A stretch of 64,000 nucleotides of DNA from Sulfitobacter dubius (GTDB taxonomy: Bacteria; Pseudomonadota; Alphaproteobacteria; Rhodobacterales; Rhodobacteraceae), in NCBI RefSeq assembly GCF_900113435.1, contig NZ_FOPG01000001.1, positions 682,001 through 746,000 on the forward strand. The letters run 5' to 3'. The notes beneath the pieces are model-generated. The model was not told the DNA's origin. It did not search any database and saw only the letters and a list, made by a program, of their open reading frames with translations. The stretch's first letter is position 1; every line of letters begins with the position of its first letter. Shown one piece after another: positions 26,322-35,235 of the stretch. The position numbers and the translations under genes are program-made.

Positions 26322-26342
26322 CTTTCAGGAATTAATTGAAAG
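26322..26342. promoter_or_regulatory. Palindrome in the uraH / puuE divergent promoter region
   Basis: CTTTCA and TGAAAG form a 6-base inverted repeat with a 9-base AT-rich spacer midway between the divergent HIU hydrolase and PuuE-UraD genes. The dyad and spacing suit a LysR-type binding site, so this is a candidate operator for the neighbouring LysR regulator. Confidence 0.45.
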
Positions 26343-26391
26343 CAATGCAAGACCTTCCGGTTTAGACAGAGAACGACAGAAGGAGAATAAC

Positions 26392-27801
26392 ATGACTCGC
26401 TACCCCCGCGACATGCAGGGTTACGGCCCCACCCCCCCCGATGCGCAGTGGCCCGGCGGCGCCAAAATCGCAGTGCAATTGGTGCTGAACTACGAAGAAG
26501 GCGGGGAAAATAACATCCTGCACGGCGATGCCGCATCCGAAGCCTTCTTGTCAGAGATCGTCGGCGCCGCGCAATGGCCGGGGCAGCGACATGCCAATAT
26601 GGAATCGATCTATGAATACGGTGCACGCGCCGGGTTCTGGCGTTTGCATCGGCTATTAAAAGACCTGCCGATCACCGTCTACGGCGTCGCCACAGCGTTG
26701 GCCCGTTCGCCGGTGCAGACCGCCGCGATGATCGACGCAGGCTGGGAAATGGCGACCCACGGGCTGAAGTGGATCGAACACAAAGACATGCCAGAGGATG
26801 AGGAACGCGCCGCCATTGCCGAGGCGATCCGCCTGCATGCTGAGGTAACGGGCGCTGCCCCGCGCGGTTTCTATTGCGGGCGCTCATCCGAGAATACAAT
26901 CCGGCTTGCCGCCGAAACCGGGCAGTTCGCCTATGTCGCCGACGCCTATGCCGATGACCTGCCCTATTGGGTTGAGTTCGATGGCCACGATCAGTTGATC
27001 GTACCCTACACACTCGATGCCAACGACATGCGCTTTGCCACGCCGCAGGGCTTCAATTCTGGTGCGCAGTTCTTTGACTATCTGAAAGCGAGCTTTGACG
27101 CGCTTTACCGCGAAGGGGCCGAGGGTGCGGCGAAGAAGATGTCGGTTGGCCTGCATTGCCGTTTGATTGGCCGTCCCGGTCGGGTAGAGGCGCTGCGCCA
27201 ATTCATCGAATACGCTCAAAGCCACGAAGGCGTCTGGTTCGCCACCCGTGAACAAATCGCAGACCATTGGGCCGCAACGCACCCGCACCAGCGCCGCGAG
27301 CGCCCCAGCCAGATGGAGCGCGAAACCTTCGTTGCCAAATACGGTAGCATTTTTGAGCATTCGCCTTGGATCGCCGAGGGCGCCCATGCACTGGAACTGG
27401 GCGCGGGCCATGACAGTGCCGTGGGGCTGCACAACGCGCTGGCCCGGATTTTCCGATCGGCCTCAGACGCGCAACGCCTCGGCGTTTTGCAAGCGCACCC
27501 CGATCTGGCAGGCAAGCTGGCACAGGCCAAACGCCTGACCTCTGAAAGCACGTCCGAGCAGGCAGCAGCCGGATTGGACGCGCTGACGGATCAAGAGCGC
27601 GAGACCTTTACCCGGCTTAACAAAAGCTATGTCGAGAAACACGGCTTTCCCTTCATCATCGCCGTCCGCGACCATGATAAGACAGGTATCCTCGCCGCTT
27701 TTGAGCGTCGCATCGATAATGACCGCGACACCGAGTTTAAAGAGGCCTGCCGACAGGTCGAACGCATCGCACAGCTGCGGCTGAAAGACATGCTGCCATG
27801 A
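26392..27801 (+). CDS. puuE: PuuE allantoinase / OHCU decarboxylase (UraD) fusion
   Basis: A 469-residue two-domain enzyme. Residues 1 to about 300 match PuuE, a polysaccharide-deacetylase-fold allantoinase (NYEEGGENNIL near 33-43, GWEMATHGLKWIEH near 117-130, PRGFYCGRSS near 158-166). Residues from about 305 match OHCU decarboxylase UraD, with the catalytic His369 in AHPDLAG. It thus makes S-allantoin from OHCU and opens it to allantoate in one protein. A ribosome site GAAGGAGAA precedes the ATG. The next gene overlaps its stop by 4 bases. Confidence 0.93.
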   Translation: MTRYPRDMQGYGPTPPDAQWPGGAKIAVQLVLNYEEGGENNILHGDAASEAFLSEIVGAAQWPGQRHANMESIYEYGARAGFWRLHRLLKDLPITVYGVATALARSPVQTAAMIDAGWEMATHGLKWIEHKDMPEDEERAAIAEAIRLHAEVTGAAPRGFYCGRSSENTIRLAAETGQFAYVADAYADDLPYWVEFDGHDQLIVPYTLDANDMRFATPQGFNSGAQFFDYLKASFDALYREGAEGAAKKMSVGLHCRLIGRPGRVEALRQFIEYAQSHEGVWFATREQIADHWAATHPHQRRERPSQMERETFVAKYGSIFEHSPWIAEGAHALELGAGHDSAVGLHNALARIFRSASDAQRLGVLQAHPDLAGKLAQAKRLTSESTSEQAAAGLDALTDQERETFTRLNKSYVEKHGFPFIIAVRDHDKTGILAAFERRIDNDRDTEFKEACRQVERIAQLRLKDMLP

Positions 27802-28292
27802 GCCGCCAACTTGTCCTCCAGCCCCTCACAGCCAAGGCGTTCGCCCCGTTTGGCGAGGTCCTGGAGGTGTGCGGCGCGCCCGATAAGATCATCAATCAGG
27901 GCATGTGTGGGCGGCATCATGATTTGGCTGATTTGGATTTCGGCCAAGGCCGCGCGGGCATCAGCGTGTTTGACGCCACACCCCGCGCCCTGCCCTTTAC
28001 CCTTGATATGGTAGAGCGGCATCCGCTTGGCGCGCAGGCCTTTTTGCCGATGCATCAAAACCCCTATCTGGTCGTCGTCGCCCCCGATAACGCGGGCCGC
28101 CCCGGCCCCTTGCAGGCGTTTCTCGCAGGCCCCGGTCAGGGCGTGAACTATCGCCGTAACACTTGGCACGCGGTCTGCTGTCCGCTGAGCGCGCCGGGGC
28201 TTTTCGCAGTGGTCGACCGGATCGGCGAAGGCGACAATTTGGAAGAACATTGGTTCGATCAGCCGTGGGAGGTGGTCGCAGCCAAGGAATAA
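27798..28292 (+). CDS. allA: Ureidoglycolate lyase AllA
   Basis: A 164-residue cupin-like protein matching AllA: PLTAKAFAPFGEVLE at the N-terminus, MVERHPLGAQAFLPM with metal/substrate residues, and the GVNYRRNTWHAVCCPL segment with the conserved His. It splits ureidoglycolate into glyoxylate and urea. It is translationally coupled to the PuuE-UraD gene. Urease is not in this window. Confidence 0.94.
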   Translation: MSRQLVLQPLTAKAFAPFGEVLEVCGAPDKIINQGMCGRHHDLADLDFGQGRAGISVFDATPRALPFTLDMVERHPLGAQAFLPMHQNPYLVVVAPDNAGRPGPLQAFLAGPGQGVNYRRNTWHAVCCPLSAPGLFAVVDRIGEGDNLEEHWFDQPWEVVAAKE

Positions 28293-28346
28293 CCGTCATG
28301 CCCTCATCAGAAGCGGCAGACGGGATCGGTCAAAAGGGAGAATGAC

Positions 28347-29783
28347 ATGACTGACGCTTCACTGGGCACGCCGGCGCAACTGCGCGACCCGAATTATACC
28401 CCCGCGCTGTCCAAGGCGATACCCTTGGGCATTCAGCACGTGCTGGCAATGTTCGTCTCCAACGTAACGCCAGCCATCATCGTGGCGGGGGCTGCGGGGT
28501 TCGGGTTTGGTTCGGATGCCGGGGCGCAGGGTTTTCCCGACATGACCTATCTGATCCAGATGTCGATGCTGTTTGCAGGCATTGCCACGCTGTTTCAGAC
28601 CATCGGCTTCGGGCCCGTAGGCGCGCGCTTGCCGATTGTGCAGGGCACGAGTTTTGCCTTTCTGCCGATCATGATCCCGCTCGTCGCGGGCAAAGGGGTC
28701 GAGGCGTTGCCAGCGCTCTTTGGCGGCGTTCTGGTTGGCGGGCTTTTTCATATGGTCTTAGGCACCTTCATCGGACGCATCCGCTTTGCCTTGCCCCCGC
28801 TCGTGACCGGGTTGGTGGTGACGATGATCGGCCTCGCGCTGGTCAAAGTGGGCATCCAATATGCCGCTGGCGGCGTCCCCGCCATTGATCAACCCGAGTA
28901 CGGCAGCCTGCTCAATTGGTCGGCGGCTTTGGTGGTGATTGTCGCCACGCTGGGGTTGAAGTTCTTCACCCGTGGGATGCTGTCGGTTTCAGCCGTCGTG
29001 ATCGGTATCGCGCTCGGCTATATCTATGCGCTGGCGGTGGGCATGATCACCTTTGAGGGCATCGTCACCAGTTGGGATCGTGCCGCCACGGTGGCGCTGC
29101 CAATACCCTTTGCATATGGGTTCGAGTTCAGCTTTGCCGCCGTTGTTGGTTTCTGCCTCATGGCATTTGTCTCGGCTGTCGAAACCGTCGGAGATGTTTC
29201 TGGCATCACCAAAGGCGGCGCAGGGCGCGAGGCTACGGATGCCGAGATCACGGGTGCCACCTATGCCGACGGTCTGGGCAGCGCGATTGCCGGGGTTTTC
29301 GGCGGCTTTCCCAATACCTCGTTCAGCCAGAATGTCGGGCTGATCGCCATGACCGGCGTGATGAGCCGCCATGTGGTGACCATCGGCGCGCTATTTCTGA
29401 TCCTCTGCGGCTTGGTCCCTAAGGTCGGCGCAGTGATCCGCACCATCCCTATCGAGGTACTGGGCGGCGGGGTGATCGTGATGTTCGGCATGGTCGTCGC
29501 TGCCGGTGTTTCGATGCTGTCGGACGTGAACTGGAACCGACGCAATATGGTTATTTTCGCTATTTCCCTGTCGATCGGTCTTGGGCTGCAACTGGACCCC
29601 AAGGCGGTGCAATATCTGCCCGATACACTGCGGGTGTTGATGACAAGCGGGCTGCTGCCAGCGGCGCTGATTGCCATCGTGCTGAACCTTGTGCTGCCAG
29701 AACAACTGTCGGATGACGCAACTGAAGAGGTTTCAGGCGGGTTGTCGGGCCACGGCAAAGGGTCACTGGGAAAACGAGGCTGA
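28347..29783 (+). CDS. NCS2 purine permease (urate/xanthine)
   Basis: A 478-residue membrane transporter of the nucleobase-ascorbate (NCS2) family with about 14 membrane segments. The family signature appears as FPNTSFSQNVGLIAMTGVMSR, and the first-helix block PLGIQHVLAMFVSNVTPAIIV is canonical. Its place at the end of the urate operon points to uptake of urate or xanthine by proton symport. A ribosome site AAGGGAG precedes the start, and a good terminator follows. Confidence 0.92.
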   Translation: MTDASLGTPAQLRDPNYTPALSKAIPLGIQHVLAMFVSNVTPAIIVAGAAGFGFGSDAGAQGFPDMTYLIQMSMLFAGIATLFQTIGFGPVGARLPIVQGTSFAFLPIMIPLVAGKGVEALPALFGGVLVGGLFHMVLGTFIGRIRFALPPLVTGLVVTMIGLALVKVGIQYAAGGVPAIDQPEYGSLLNWSAALVVIVATLGLKFFTRGMLSVSAVVIGIALGYIYALAVGMITFEGIVTSWDRAATVALPIPFAYGFEFSFAAVVGFCLMAFVSAVETVGDVSGITKGGAGREATDAEITGATYADGLGSAIAGVFGGFPNTSFSQNVGLIAMTGVMSRHVVTIGALFLILCGLVPKVGAVIRTIPIEVLGGGVIVMFGMVVAAGVSMLSDVNWNRRNMVIFAISLSIGLGLQLDPKAVQYLPDTLRVLMTSGLLPAALIAIVLNLVLPEQLSDDATEEVSGGLSGHGKGSLGKRG

Positions 29784-29791
29784 TTCATCCG

Positions 29792-29818
29792 AAAGGGCGC
29801 CGATTGGGCGCCCTTTTA
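29792..29818 (+). terminator. Rho-independent terminator of the urate operon
   Basis: A perfect 10-base stem (AAAGGGCGCC / GGCGCCCTTT) with a 5-base loop and a T-rich 3' side starts 9 bases after the permease stop codon. Confidence 0.9.
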
Positions 29819-29879
29819 TACTTCCGACGTCCTCTCGGCCATCCAGCCCCGAACCAAGGGCCGCCCTCCCAAGGCAGGC

Positions 29880-30701
29880 TCAGCGCAGCTTCATATGGCG
29901 GTTCACATCTTTATACAGAAGATACCGGAACGGCCCCGGCCCGCCTGCATAGCAGGCCTGCGGGCAGAAGGCGCGCAGCCACATGAAATCACCCGCTTCA
30001 ACCTCGACCCAATCTTGGTTAAGCCGGTAAACCGCCTTACCCTCCAACACATAAAGACCATGTTCCATTACATGGGTTTCACAGAACGGGATCACCCCGC
30101 CGGGTTGCAGTGTGACGATGGTCACATGCATGTCATGACGCAGGTCATGTGGGTCAACAAAACGCGTGGTCGCCCAAACCCCATTGGTGTCAGGCATCAC
30201 ATTTGGCGCGATGTCCTGCTCATTCAGAACCAACGGATCGGGATGCTCCAGCCCTTCGACCGCCTCATAGGCTTTGCGGATCCAGTGAAACCGCGTGACC
30301 GTGTCGCTGTCGTTTTTAAGCGCCCACGTCGCGCCGGCAGGAATATAGGCATAGCTGCCTTCGCGCATCGCATGGCTTTCCCCTTCGATGGTTAGGGTGA
30401 AACCACCCTCGACCACGAACAGCACACCTTGCGCCTCTTTATCCAGTTCAGGCCTTTCCGAGCCGCCACCGGGCTGCACTTCCATGATATATTGCGAGAA
30501 TGTCTCGGCAAAGCCGCTTAAGGGGCGGGCGATCACCCATAGCCGCGTACTCTCCCAGAAGGGTAGGAAAGAAGTCACGATATCGCGCATCGTGCCGCGC
30601 GGCAAAACGGCGTAGGCCTCGGTAAAAATGGCGCGGTCCGACAACAAGGTCTTTTGATCTGGATGGCCGCCGGTGGGCGCGAAATAGCTGGGGGGGGTCA
30701 T
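29880..30701 (-). CDS. allE: (S)-Ureidoglycine aminohydrolase AllE
   Basis: A 273-residue bicupin protein. The N-terminal cupin has GFTLTIEGESHAMREGSYAYIPAGATW; the C-terminal cupin has MEHGLYVLEGKAVYRLN and the catalytic metal-site residues (HDMHVTIVTLQPGG, ETHVMEHG). It converts ureidoglycine, made from allantoate, to ureidoglycolate, the AllA substrate. It faces the permease gene on the opposite strand. The allantoate amidohydrolase (AllC) that would feed it is not in this window. Confidence 0.93.
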   Translation of the reverse strand: MTPPSYFAPTGGHPDQKTLLSDRAIFTEAYAVLPRGTMRDIVTSFLPFWESTRLWVIARPLSGFAETFSQYIMEVQPGGGSERPELDKEAQGVLFVVEGGFTLTIEGESHAMREGSYAYIPAGATWALKNDSDTVTRFHWIRKAYEAVEGLEHPDPLVLNEQDIAPNVMPDTNGVWATTRFVDPHDLRHDMHVTIVTLQPGGVIPFCETHVMEHGLYVLEGKAVYRLNQDWVEVEAGDFMWLRAFCPQACYAGGPGPFRYLLYKDVNRHMKLR

Positions 30702-31174
30702 TTTCTCTCTCCGTCGGGGGTATCCATAGAATTGCCGCTCCCCGCGCGAAGGCCAAGGTCTTTATCGCTGAAGGATTATCTGGCTAAATTTGATAGTCTT
30801 CGGAAACGGTTTTATCCCAATCAGGGCAAATTTCCTGCTCTTGCCTCCGAAGGCACCAAAGAACGCCCCATTTGCTCTTTAGCCCTTAAATTACTTGAAC
30901 ATATCCGGCAAATGGCCGCTAAGGAAACAGATTTGCTTCATAAAACCGCCTCTCAGGATGAAAGCCGCCATCGCAAACTGTTTGAGATCCTGTGTCATGC
31001 AGAACGCGCGGCACAGACCAGCGCGCGGCTTGCCCAAAGCGCCAATCAGCCATTGGATAAACCCACGGCGCAGCGGCTACGGCTGGAAGCGATACGCTCT
31101 CTTCATCGAAATCATACTCCCAACGCAGGCCGTCCGAAATTATGGGACGGCCTGCTCAGACTGCTACAGGGTGA
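30702..31174. other. Weak-coding intergenic stretch with a hairpin
   Basis: A plus-strand frame is open from 30654 to 31268 and its middle part has protein-like, basic and helical composition (for example from a Met at 30912). However, it runs antisense into allE at one end and into the 31175 gene at the other, has no ribosome site, and matches no family known to me. It could be an uncharacterised small gene of about 118 residues starting at 30912. I do not claim it. Confidence 0.3.
31125..31155. terminator. Strong hairpin downstream of the 31175 gene
   Basis: A perfect 11-base inverted repeat (GCAGGCCGTCC / GGACGGCCTGC) with a 9-base loop begins about 20 bases after the stop codon of the minus-strand gene ending at 31175. 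No T-run follows, so it may be a weak terminator or an mRNA-stabilising stem. Confidence 0.5.
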
Positions 31175-31753
31175 TCAGAAGAATGCGGCAGCTTCCAACT
31201 CGACTGTAATCACGCCGATGATCGCACCGTTCGACGGTTCGGTGATAGGCATCAACACGCGGCTTTGATGGGCCTTTGTGCTATTGTCGAAGGCGACTTG
31301 TTCAACCAAAAACGCCCCAGACGGCGGCGAAAACTGATTGCTGATCTTTGGCTGACCACCTTTAAAATAGACGGATGCCGTTCCACTGCTAACCACGGTT
31401 AGCCCGTAGGCATCCAGCACCGTTACGCCTGCAATCTGACCTGCCGAACTGGCGACCTGCTGCTTAAGAAAAGCCTCAACTGGTTTGGCGATCGATACCT
31501 GTGACAGCGAAGGTTGAGCGGAGTTCGCCATCGCTGCCCCTCTCGCTGCAACGGGTGCGACTGCTAGACTATTCATCTGCAGGTGGCGCAGGTTCTGCTC
31601 TGCAATCGCTTCCACAATGCGGGCGTCATTCACCCACGTCAGCAAAACCCGATCAATATAGTCGTTCAGGGCCCATGGCACCTCTGACGCGGCGACCCTG
31701 AGCCCAGAACATAGAACGAAGATAAGCGATACAATTGGCAGATGTCGTAGCAT
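31175..31753 (-). CDS. Exported hypothetical protein with Cache/PDC-like domain
   Basis: A 192-residue protein with a signal peptide (MLRHLPIVSLIFVLCSGLRVAASE). The C-terminal half (AGVTVLDAYGLTVVSSG, then VEQVAFDNS and RVLMPITE, GAIIGVITVELE) resembles the ligand-binding PDC/Cache fold seen in periplasmic sensor domains, but no signalling domain follows. It is therefore a stand-alone periplasmic protein. The role is unknown. The start at 31753 is chosen for the signal peptide; the frame opens at 31783. Confidence 0.65.
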   Translation of the reverse strand: MLRHLPIVSLIFVLCSGLRVAASEVPWALNDYIDRVLLTWVNDARIVEAIAEQNLRHLQMNSLAVAPVAARGAAMANSAQPSLSQVSIAKPVEAFLKQQVASSAGQIAGVTVLDAYGLTVVSSGTASVYFKGGQPKISNQFSPPSGAFLVEQVAFDNSTKAHQSRVLMPITEPSNGAIIGVITVELEAAAFF

Positions 31754-31847
31754 CAAGGAGCCCTCAAAATATAGGCGGCCCAAGGACCGCGGGAGGACTG
31801 CACCCTAGATGCAGATTGGTTTACGTCGCGTGAACGACAGTGCTTGC

Positions 31848-32576
31848 TTAGACCTCTTCGCCCTTAAACCCTGTCGCGACAACGAACTTTTCCGAAGAAT
31901 CCGCGCGGCTGGCTGGCGGTTTGATATTCGCGACCTTGGTAAAGCGGCGCTTCAACAGTTTTTGCAACTCACCCTCCGCACCCCCGGCCAGAACCTTCGC
32001 GACAAAAGTGCCGCCATCTTCCAACACGTCAAAGGCGAAATAGGCAGCCGCTTCGCAGAGCGCGATGATCCGCAAGTGGTCGGTCTGCTTATGCCCCGAG
32101 GCCGAAGCGGCCATGTCGGACATTACGACATCGGCCTTCCCGCCAAGCCATTCCTTAACCTTTAGGTCTGCGTCGTCTTCCATAAAATCAAGCTGATGGA
32201 GGTCGCAGCCTGCGATTGGCTCCATCTCTTGCAGGTCGACGCCTAGAATAGTGCCCACCTGTTTGCCCGATCTCTCGCCCAGCACGTTGCAGCGTTTGAC
32301 GGCCACCTGACACCAACCGCCCGGTGCCGCGCCCAGATCGACGATCCGCGCACCTGGTACGAGGAACCGATATTTATCATCCAATTCCATGATCTTATAG
32401 GCCGCACGCCCGCGATAGCCTTCGGCCTGCGCGCGTTTGACGTAAGGATCGTTCAATTGCCGCTGCAACCAGCGGGTTGAGCTAAGCTTGCGCCCGCGTG
32501 CGGATTTCACCTTAACCTTCAGTTCACGCTGTCCGCGCCCTGATGTGTTCTTTCCGTCCGGTGTCTTGGCCATCAA
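31848..32576 (-). CDS. rlmE: 23S rRNA 2'-O-methyltransferase RlmE (FtsJ)
   Basis: A 242-residue SAM-dependent methyltransferase. The order is [13 protein letters not shown] with the first catalytic Lys, the SAM loop [35 protein letters not shown] with the catalytic Asp, and [13 protein letters not shown] with the second Lys. It methylates U2552 in the 23S A-loop. A short basic N-terminal extension precedes the core. Its start overlaps the stop of the ppx/gppA-like gene (ATGA). Confidence 0.95.
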   Translation of the reverse strand: MMAKTPDGKNTSGRGQRELKVKVKSARGRKLSSTRWLQRQLNDPYVKRAQAEGYRGRAAYKIMELDDKYRFLVPGARIVDLGAAPGGWCQVAVKRCNVLGERSGKQVGTILGVDLQEMEPIAGCDLHQLDFMEDDADLKVKEWLGGKADVVMSDMAASASGHKQTDHLRIIALCEAAAYFAFDVLEDGGTFVAKVLAGGAEGELQKLLKRRFTKVANIKPPASRADSSEKFVVATGFKGEEV

Positions 32577-33691
32577 AAGACCCCTTCTTCTAATACGCCA
32601 TCGGCGCTCATCTGTGCATATAGCAGGCCTTCGCGCAGACCGCGATCCGCAACTGACAGCCTGTCGGTCGGCCAGCAGCGCATCAAGGCCTGTAAGATCG
32701 CAGCGCCCGACATAATTAACGCCGCCCGGTCTTGCCCGATCCGGGGATCCGCGCGTCGTCCGCCCGGCCCCATGGCAATATAGGAGTGGATCACCTTGTC
32801 GATCTGCGCGCTGCTCATGCTAAGCCCGTCGACCTTGGTCCGGTCATAGCGTTTCAGGTTCAGGTGGCTCGCCGCGACGGTGGTCACGGTGCCCGAGGTG
32901 CCGACGATCTGGAACCGTTTTTGCGACTGGATCGTCTGGTAGGGCGTGAAATCGGTGAGGTTCTCTTCGAAAAACCAACTCATCAGAGCAAACCGCGCGG
33001 CGTCATCCTCTACGTCTGAGAATTGATCGCGCAGGGTCGCCACGCCCAATGGCACGCTGATCCAATCCACCACCCGCGCCGAGGGCACATCAGATTTCGC
33101 CTGATTGAACCCACCCTGCAGGCGCATGATCGACCGCGCGCGATCAGCCCGTGGCACTTTGGAAATGTCGATCCACACCAATTCAGTCGAACCGCCACCG
33201 ATATCGACAACCAGCAGATTTTCCGTCTTGCGACTGACCAGCGGCGCGCAGGAGATCACAGCAAGCTGGGCTTCTTCCTCGGGCCGGATAATGTCGAGCT
33301 TGAGACCGGTTTCGCGCTGGATACGGCGCATGAACTCCGCACCGTTATGCGCCCGGCGGCAAGCCTCTGTCGCCACAAGACGCATGTTCTGCACCTTGTT
33401 ACGCCGCAGTTTCTGCTGGCAAATACGCAATGCCTGAATGGTGCGCGCCATCGATCCGCGCGACAACCGCCCGGTTTTTTCCAAACCGGCACCCAATTGC
33501 ACCGATTTCGAGAAACTGTCCACCACATGGAAACCGCTGCCCCGAGGCTGGGCGATCAACATGCGGCAGCTATTTGTACCCAGATCTAGGGCCGCATATA
33601 GCTCATTAGATCTGGGCGGAACTGGCGCGGGGCTCAGAGCCGGAATGTCCTTATCGAGCGCACCCGCACCTTTGGGACGCTGTGGCGCCAT
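32573..33691 (-). CDS. Ppx/GppA-family phosphatase
   Basis: A 372-residue member of the ASKHA fold with the two phosphate loops [15 protein letters not shown] and [15 protein letters not shown]. Family members are exopolyphosphatases or pppGpp 5'-phosphohydrolases. The lack of the C-terminal HD-like domain of E. coli Ppx/GppA (about 500 residues) fits the short alphaproteobacterial form. The start at 33691 is a choice; the frame opens 20 residues earlier. It is co-transcribed with rlmE. Confidence 0.88.
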   Translation of the reverse strand: MAPQRPKGAGALDKDIPALSPAPVPPRSNELYAALDLGTNSCRMLIAQPRGSGFHVVDSFSKSVQLGAGLEKTGRLSRGSMARTIQALRICQQKLRRNKVQNMRLVATEACRRAHNGAEFMRRIQRETGLKLDIIRPEEEAQLAVISCAPLVSRKTENLLVVDIGGGSTELVWIDISKVPRADRARSIMRLQGGFNQAKSDVPSARVVDWISVPLGVATLRDQFSDVEDDAARFALMSWFFEENLTDFTPYQTIQSQKRFQIVGTSGTVTTVAASHLNLKRYDRTKVDGLSMSSAQIDKVIHSYIAMGPGGRRADPRIGQDRAALIMSGAAILQALMRCWPTDRLSVADRGLREGLLYAQMSADGVLEEGVF

Positions 33692-33968
33692 GGTTACGCG
33701 CCTTTCATATCGAGTTATCCCCACGGTATTCTCTGCGCAGTGCCGGTGCAAGAGGTCGCGGCGGCTTGGGCCATTTTCCGCGGCGTATTCTTTGGCCCCG
33801 GCTCACAATCATCTTGAGAATAATGGGGGCGCAGAGCCCTCGTGATGGCCCGCCCGATGCGCTATCACCACCCCAAGTCGCGGATGGGTCGTGTTTCGTC
33901 GAAAAACGGCCCTGTCCTGACCGCGACGCTCGTTAGACAGGCTTAAACCGGACCGGAGGAATCGTCCC

Positions 33969-34265
33969 ATGCCCGCAGTCACAATCGTTTATTGGCGCGA
34001 TATTCCGGCACAGGTCATCGTCGGCAAGGGCCGCCGTGGCTCCAAACGCCCCCTGCCCGAACGCTTTGAACAGGCGATTGACCGTGCGGCTATGAAGATT
34101 GGCGCCGAGGATACCGACGCTTACCTGGCAGAATGGCGCAAGGCGGAGCCCTTTGAGGTTGAGGGCGATCCCGATGCCATCGCCGATGCCGAAGCCGCCC
34201 GGATCGACGCGGAATACGACCGCGACCGGATCAAGCAACTGATTGACAACGACGGCTGGGCATAG
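33969..34265 (+). CDS. PF13769-type 'virulence factor' small protein
   Basis: A 98-residue protein that begins VTIVYWRDIPAQVIVGKGRRG and is highly conserved in alphaproteobacteria under the label 'virulence factor'. No biochemical role is established. Here, as is common in Rhodobacterales, it precedes a short methylenetetrahydrofolate reductase and a corrinoid methyltransferase gene, so a role in one-carbon/corrinoid metabolism is more plausible than virulence. A GGAGGAA ribosome site precedes the start. Confidence 0.85.
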   Translation: MPAVTIVYWRDIPAQVIVGKGRRGSKRPLPERFEQAIDRAAMKIGAEDTDAYLAEWRKAEPFEVEGDPDAIADAEAARIDAEYDRDRIKQLIDNDGWA

Positions 34266-34295
34266 CCTGCCAGCCCTATGATCAAGGACACGCTC

Positions 34296-35225
34296 ATGGC
34301 ACTTTTGAACTTCCGCAAGAAAGAAACCGCCGCCCCGCAGGCGCCGGTGGCCGAAGTTGAGGCGCTATTGAAAGATTATTCGATTGAGGTGATGCCCCGC
34401 ACCGCCGAGAAGGTCGAAGATTTTCGCGCCCTGCTGCCAGAGGGCACCCGTGTCTATATCGCCCATATCGACGGCACCCCGATTGAGGATATGGTCGCCA
34501 CCGCCGCGCGGCTAAACGCCGACGGTTTCAAGGTCATGCCGCATTTCCCGGCCCGCATCATCAAGGACCGCGCCACCCTGGCCGACTGGATCGCCCGTTA
34601 TCAGGGCGAAGCCGATGTGCGCCAAGCGCTGCTGCTCGCGGGCGGTGTCACCGCGCCCGTGGGCGACTTTACCGACAGCATGCAGCTGATGGAGACAGGG
34701 CTTTTCGACGAGGCGGGTTTCACCCGTCTGCATGTCGCTGGCCACCCCGAGGGCAATCGCGACATCGACGCCGACGGAGGCCGCCTAAACGTCGATGCGG
34801 CGCTGAAATGGAAGAACGATTTCCAGACCCGCACCGATGCAGAAATGGCCATCGCCACGCAGTTCGCCTTTGAAGCGCAGCCGATCATCGAATGGGCCGA
34901 CAGCCTCAAGGCCGCAGGCATCACCCTGCCCATTCACATCGGCATCGCGGGCCCTGCGAAACTGCAAACCCTTATTAAATTCGCCATCGCCTGCGGCGTC
35001 GGCCCCTCGCTCAAGGTGCTGCAAAAGCGGGCGATGGATGTCACCAAGCTGCTGTTGCCCTATGAGCCCGCAGATGTGATCAGCGACTTGGCCGCCTACA
35101 AGGCAGCACACCCGGACTTCAACATCACCCATGTGCATCTTTTCCCGCTGGGCGGGATCAAAACGAGCGCCACATGGGTCCAAGAGAATGGCGGCGCCTC
35201 TGGGGTGCCCGCCGACGCAGCCTAA
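34296..35225 (+). CDS. Short methylenetetrahydrofolate reductase
   Basis: A 309-residue TIM-barrel protein of the MTHFR superfamily, distinct in sequence from the housekeeping MetF. Landmarks are YIAHIDGTPIEDM, GFKVMPHFPARIIKD, LLAGG near the FAD site and LPIHIGIAGPAKLQTLIKFA late in the barrel. It lies between the PF13769 protein and a methyl-THF:corrinoid methyltransferase, so it probably links methyl-THF to methylene-THF during breakdown of methylated compounds. The start at 34296 has an AAGGAC site; 34278 is an alternative. Confidence 0.85.
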   Translation: MALLNFRKKETAAPQAPVAEVEALLKDYSIEVMPRTAEKVEDFRALLPEGTRVYIAHIDGTPIEDMVATAARLNADGFKVMPHFPARIIKDRATLADWIARYQGEADVRQALLLAGGVTAPVGDFTDSMQLMETGLFDEAGFTRLHVAGHPEGNRDIDADGGRLNVDAALKWKNDFQTRTDAEMAIATQFAFEAQPIIEWADSLKAAGITLPIHIGIAGPAKLQTLIKFAIACGVGPSLKVLQKRAMDVTKLLLPYEPADVISDLAAYKAAHPDFNITHVHLFPLGGIKTSATWVQENGGASGVPADAA

Positions 35226-35235
35226 AGGAAGTTAC

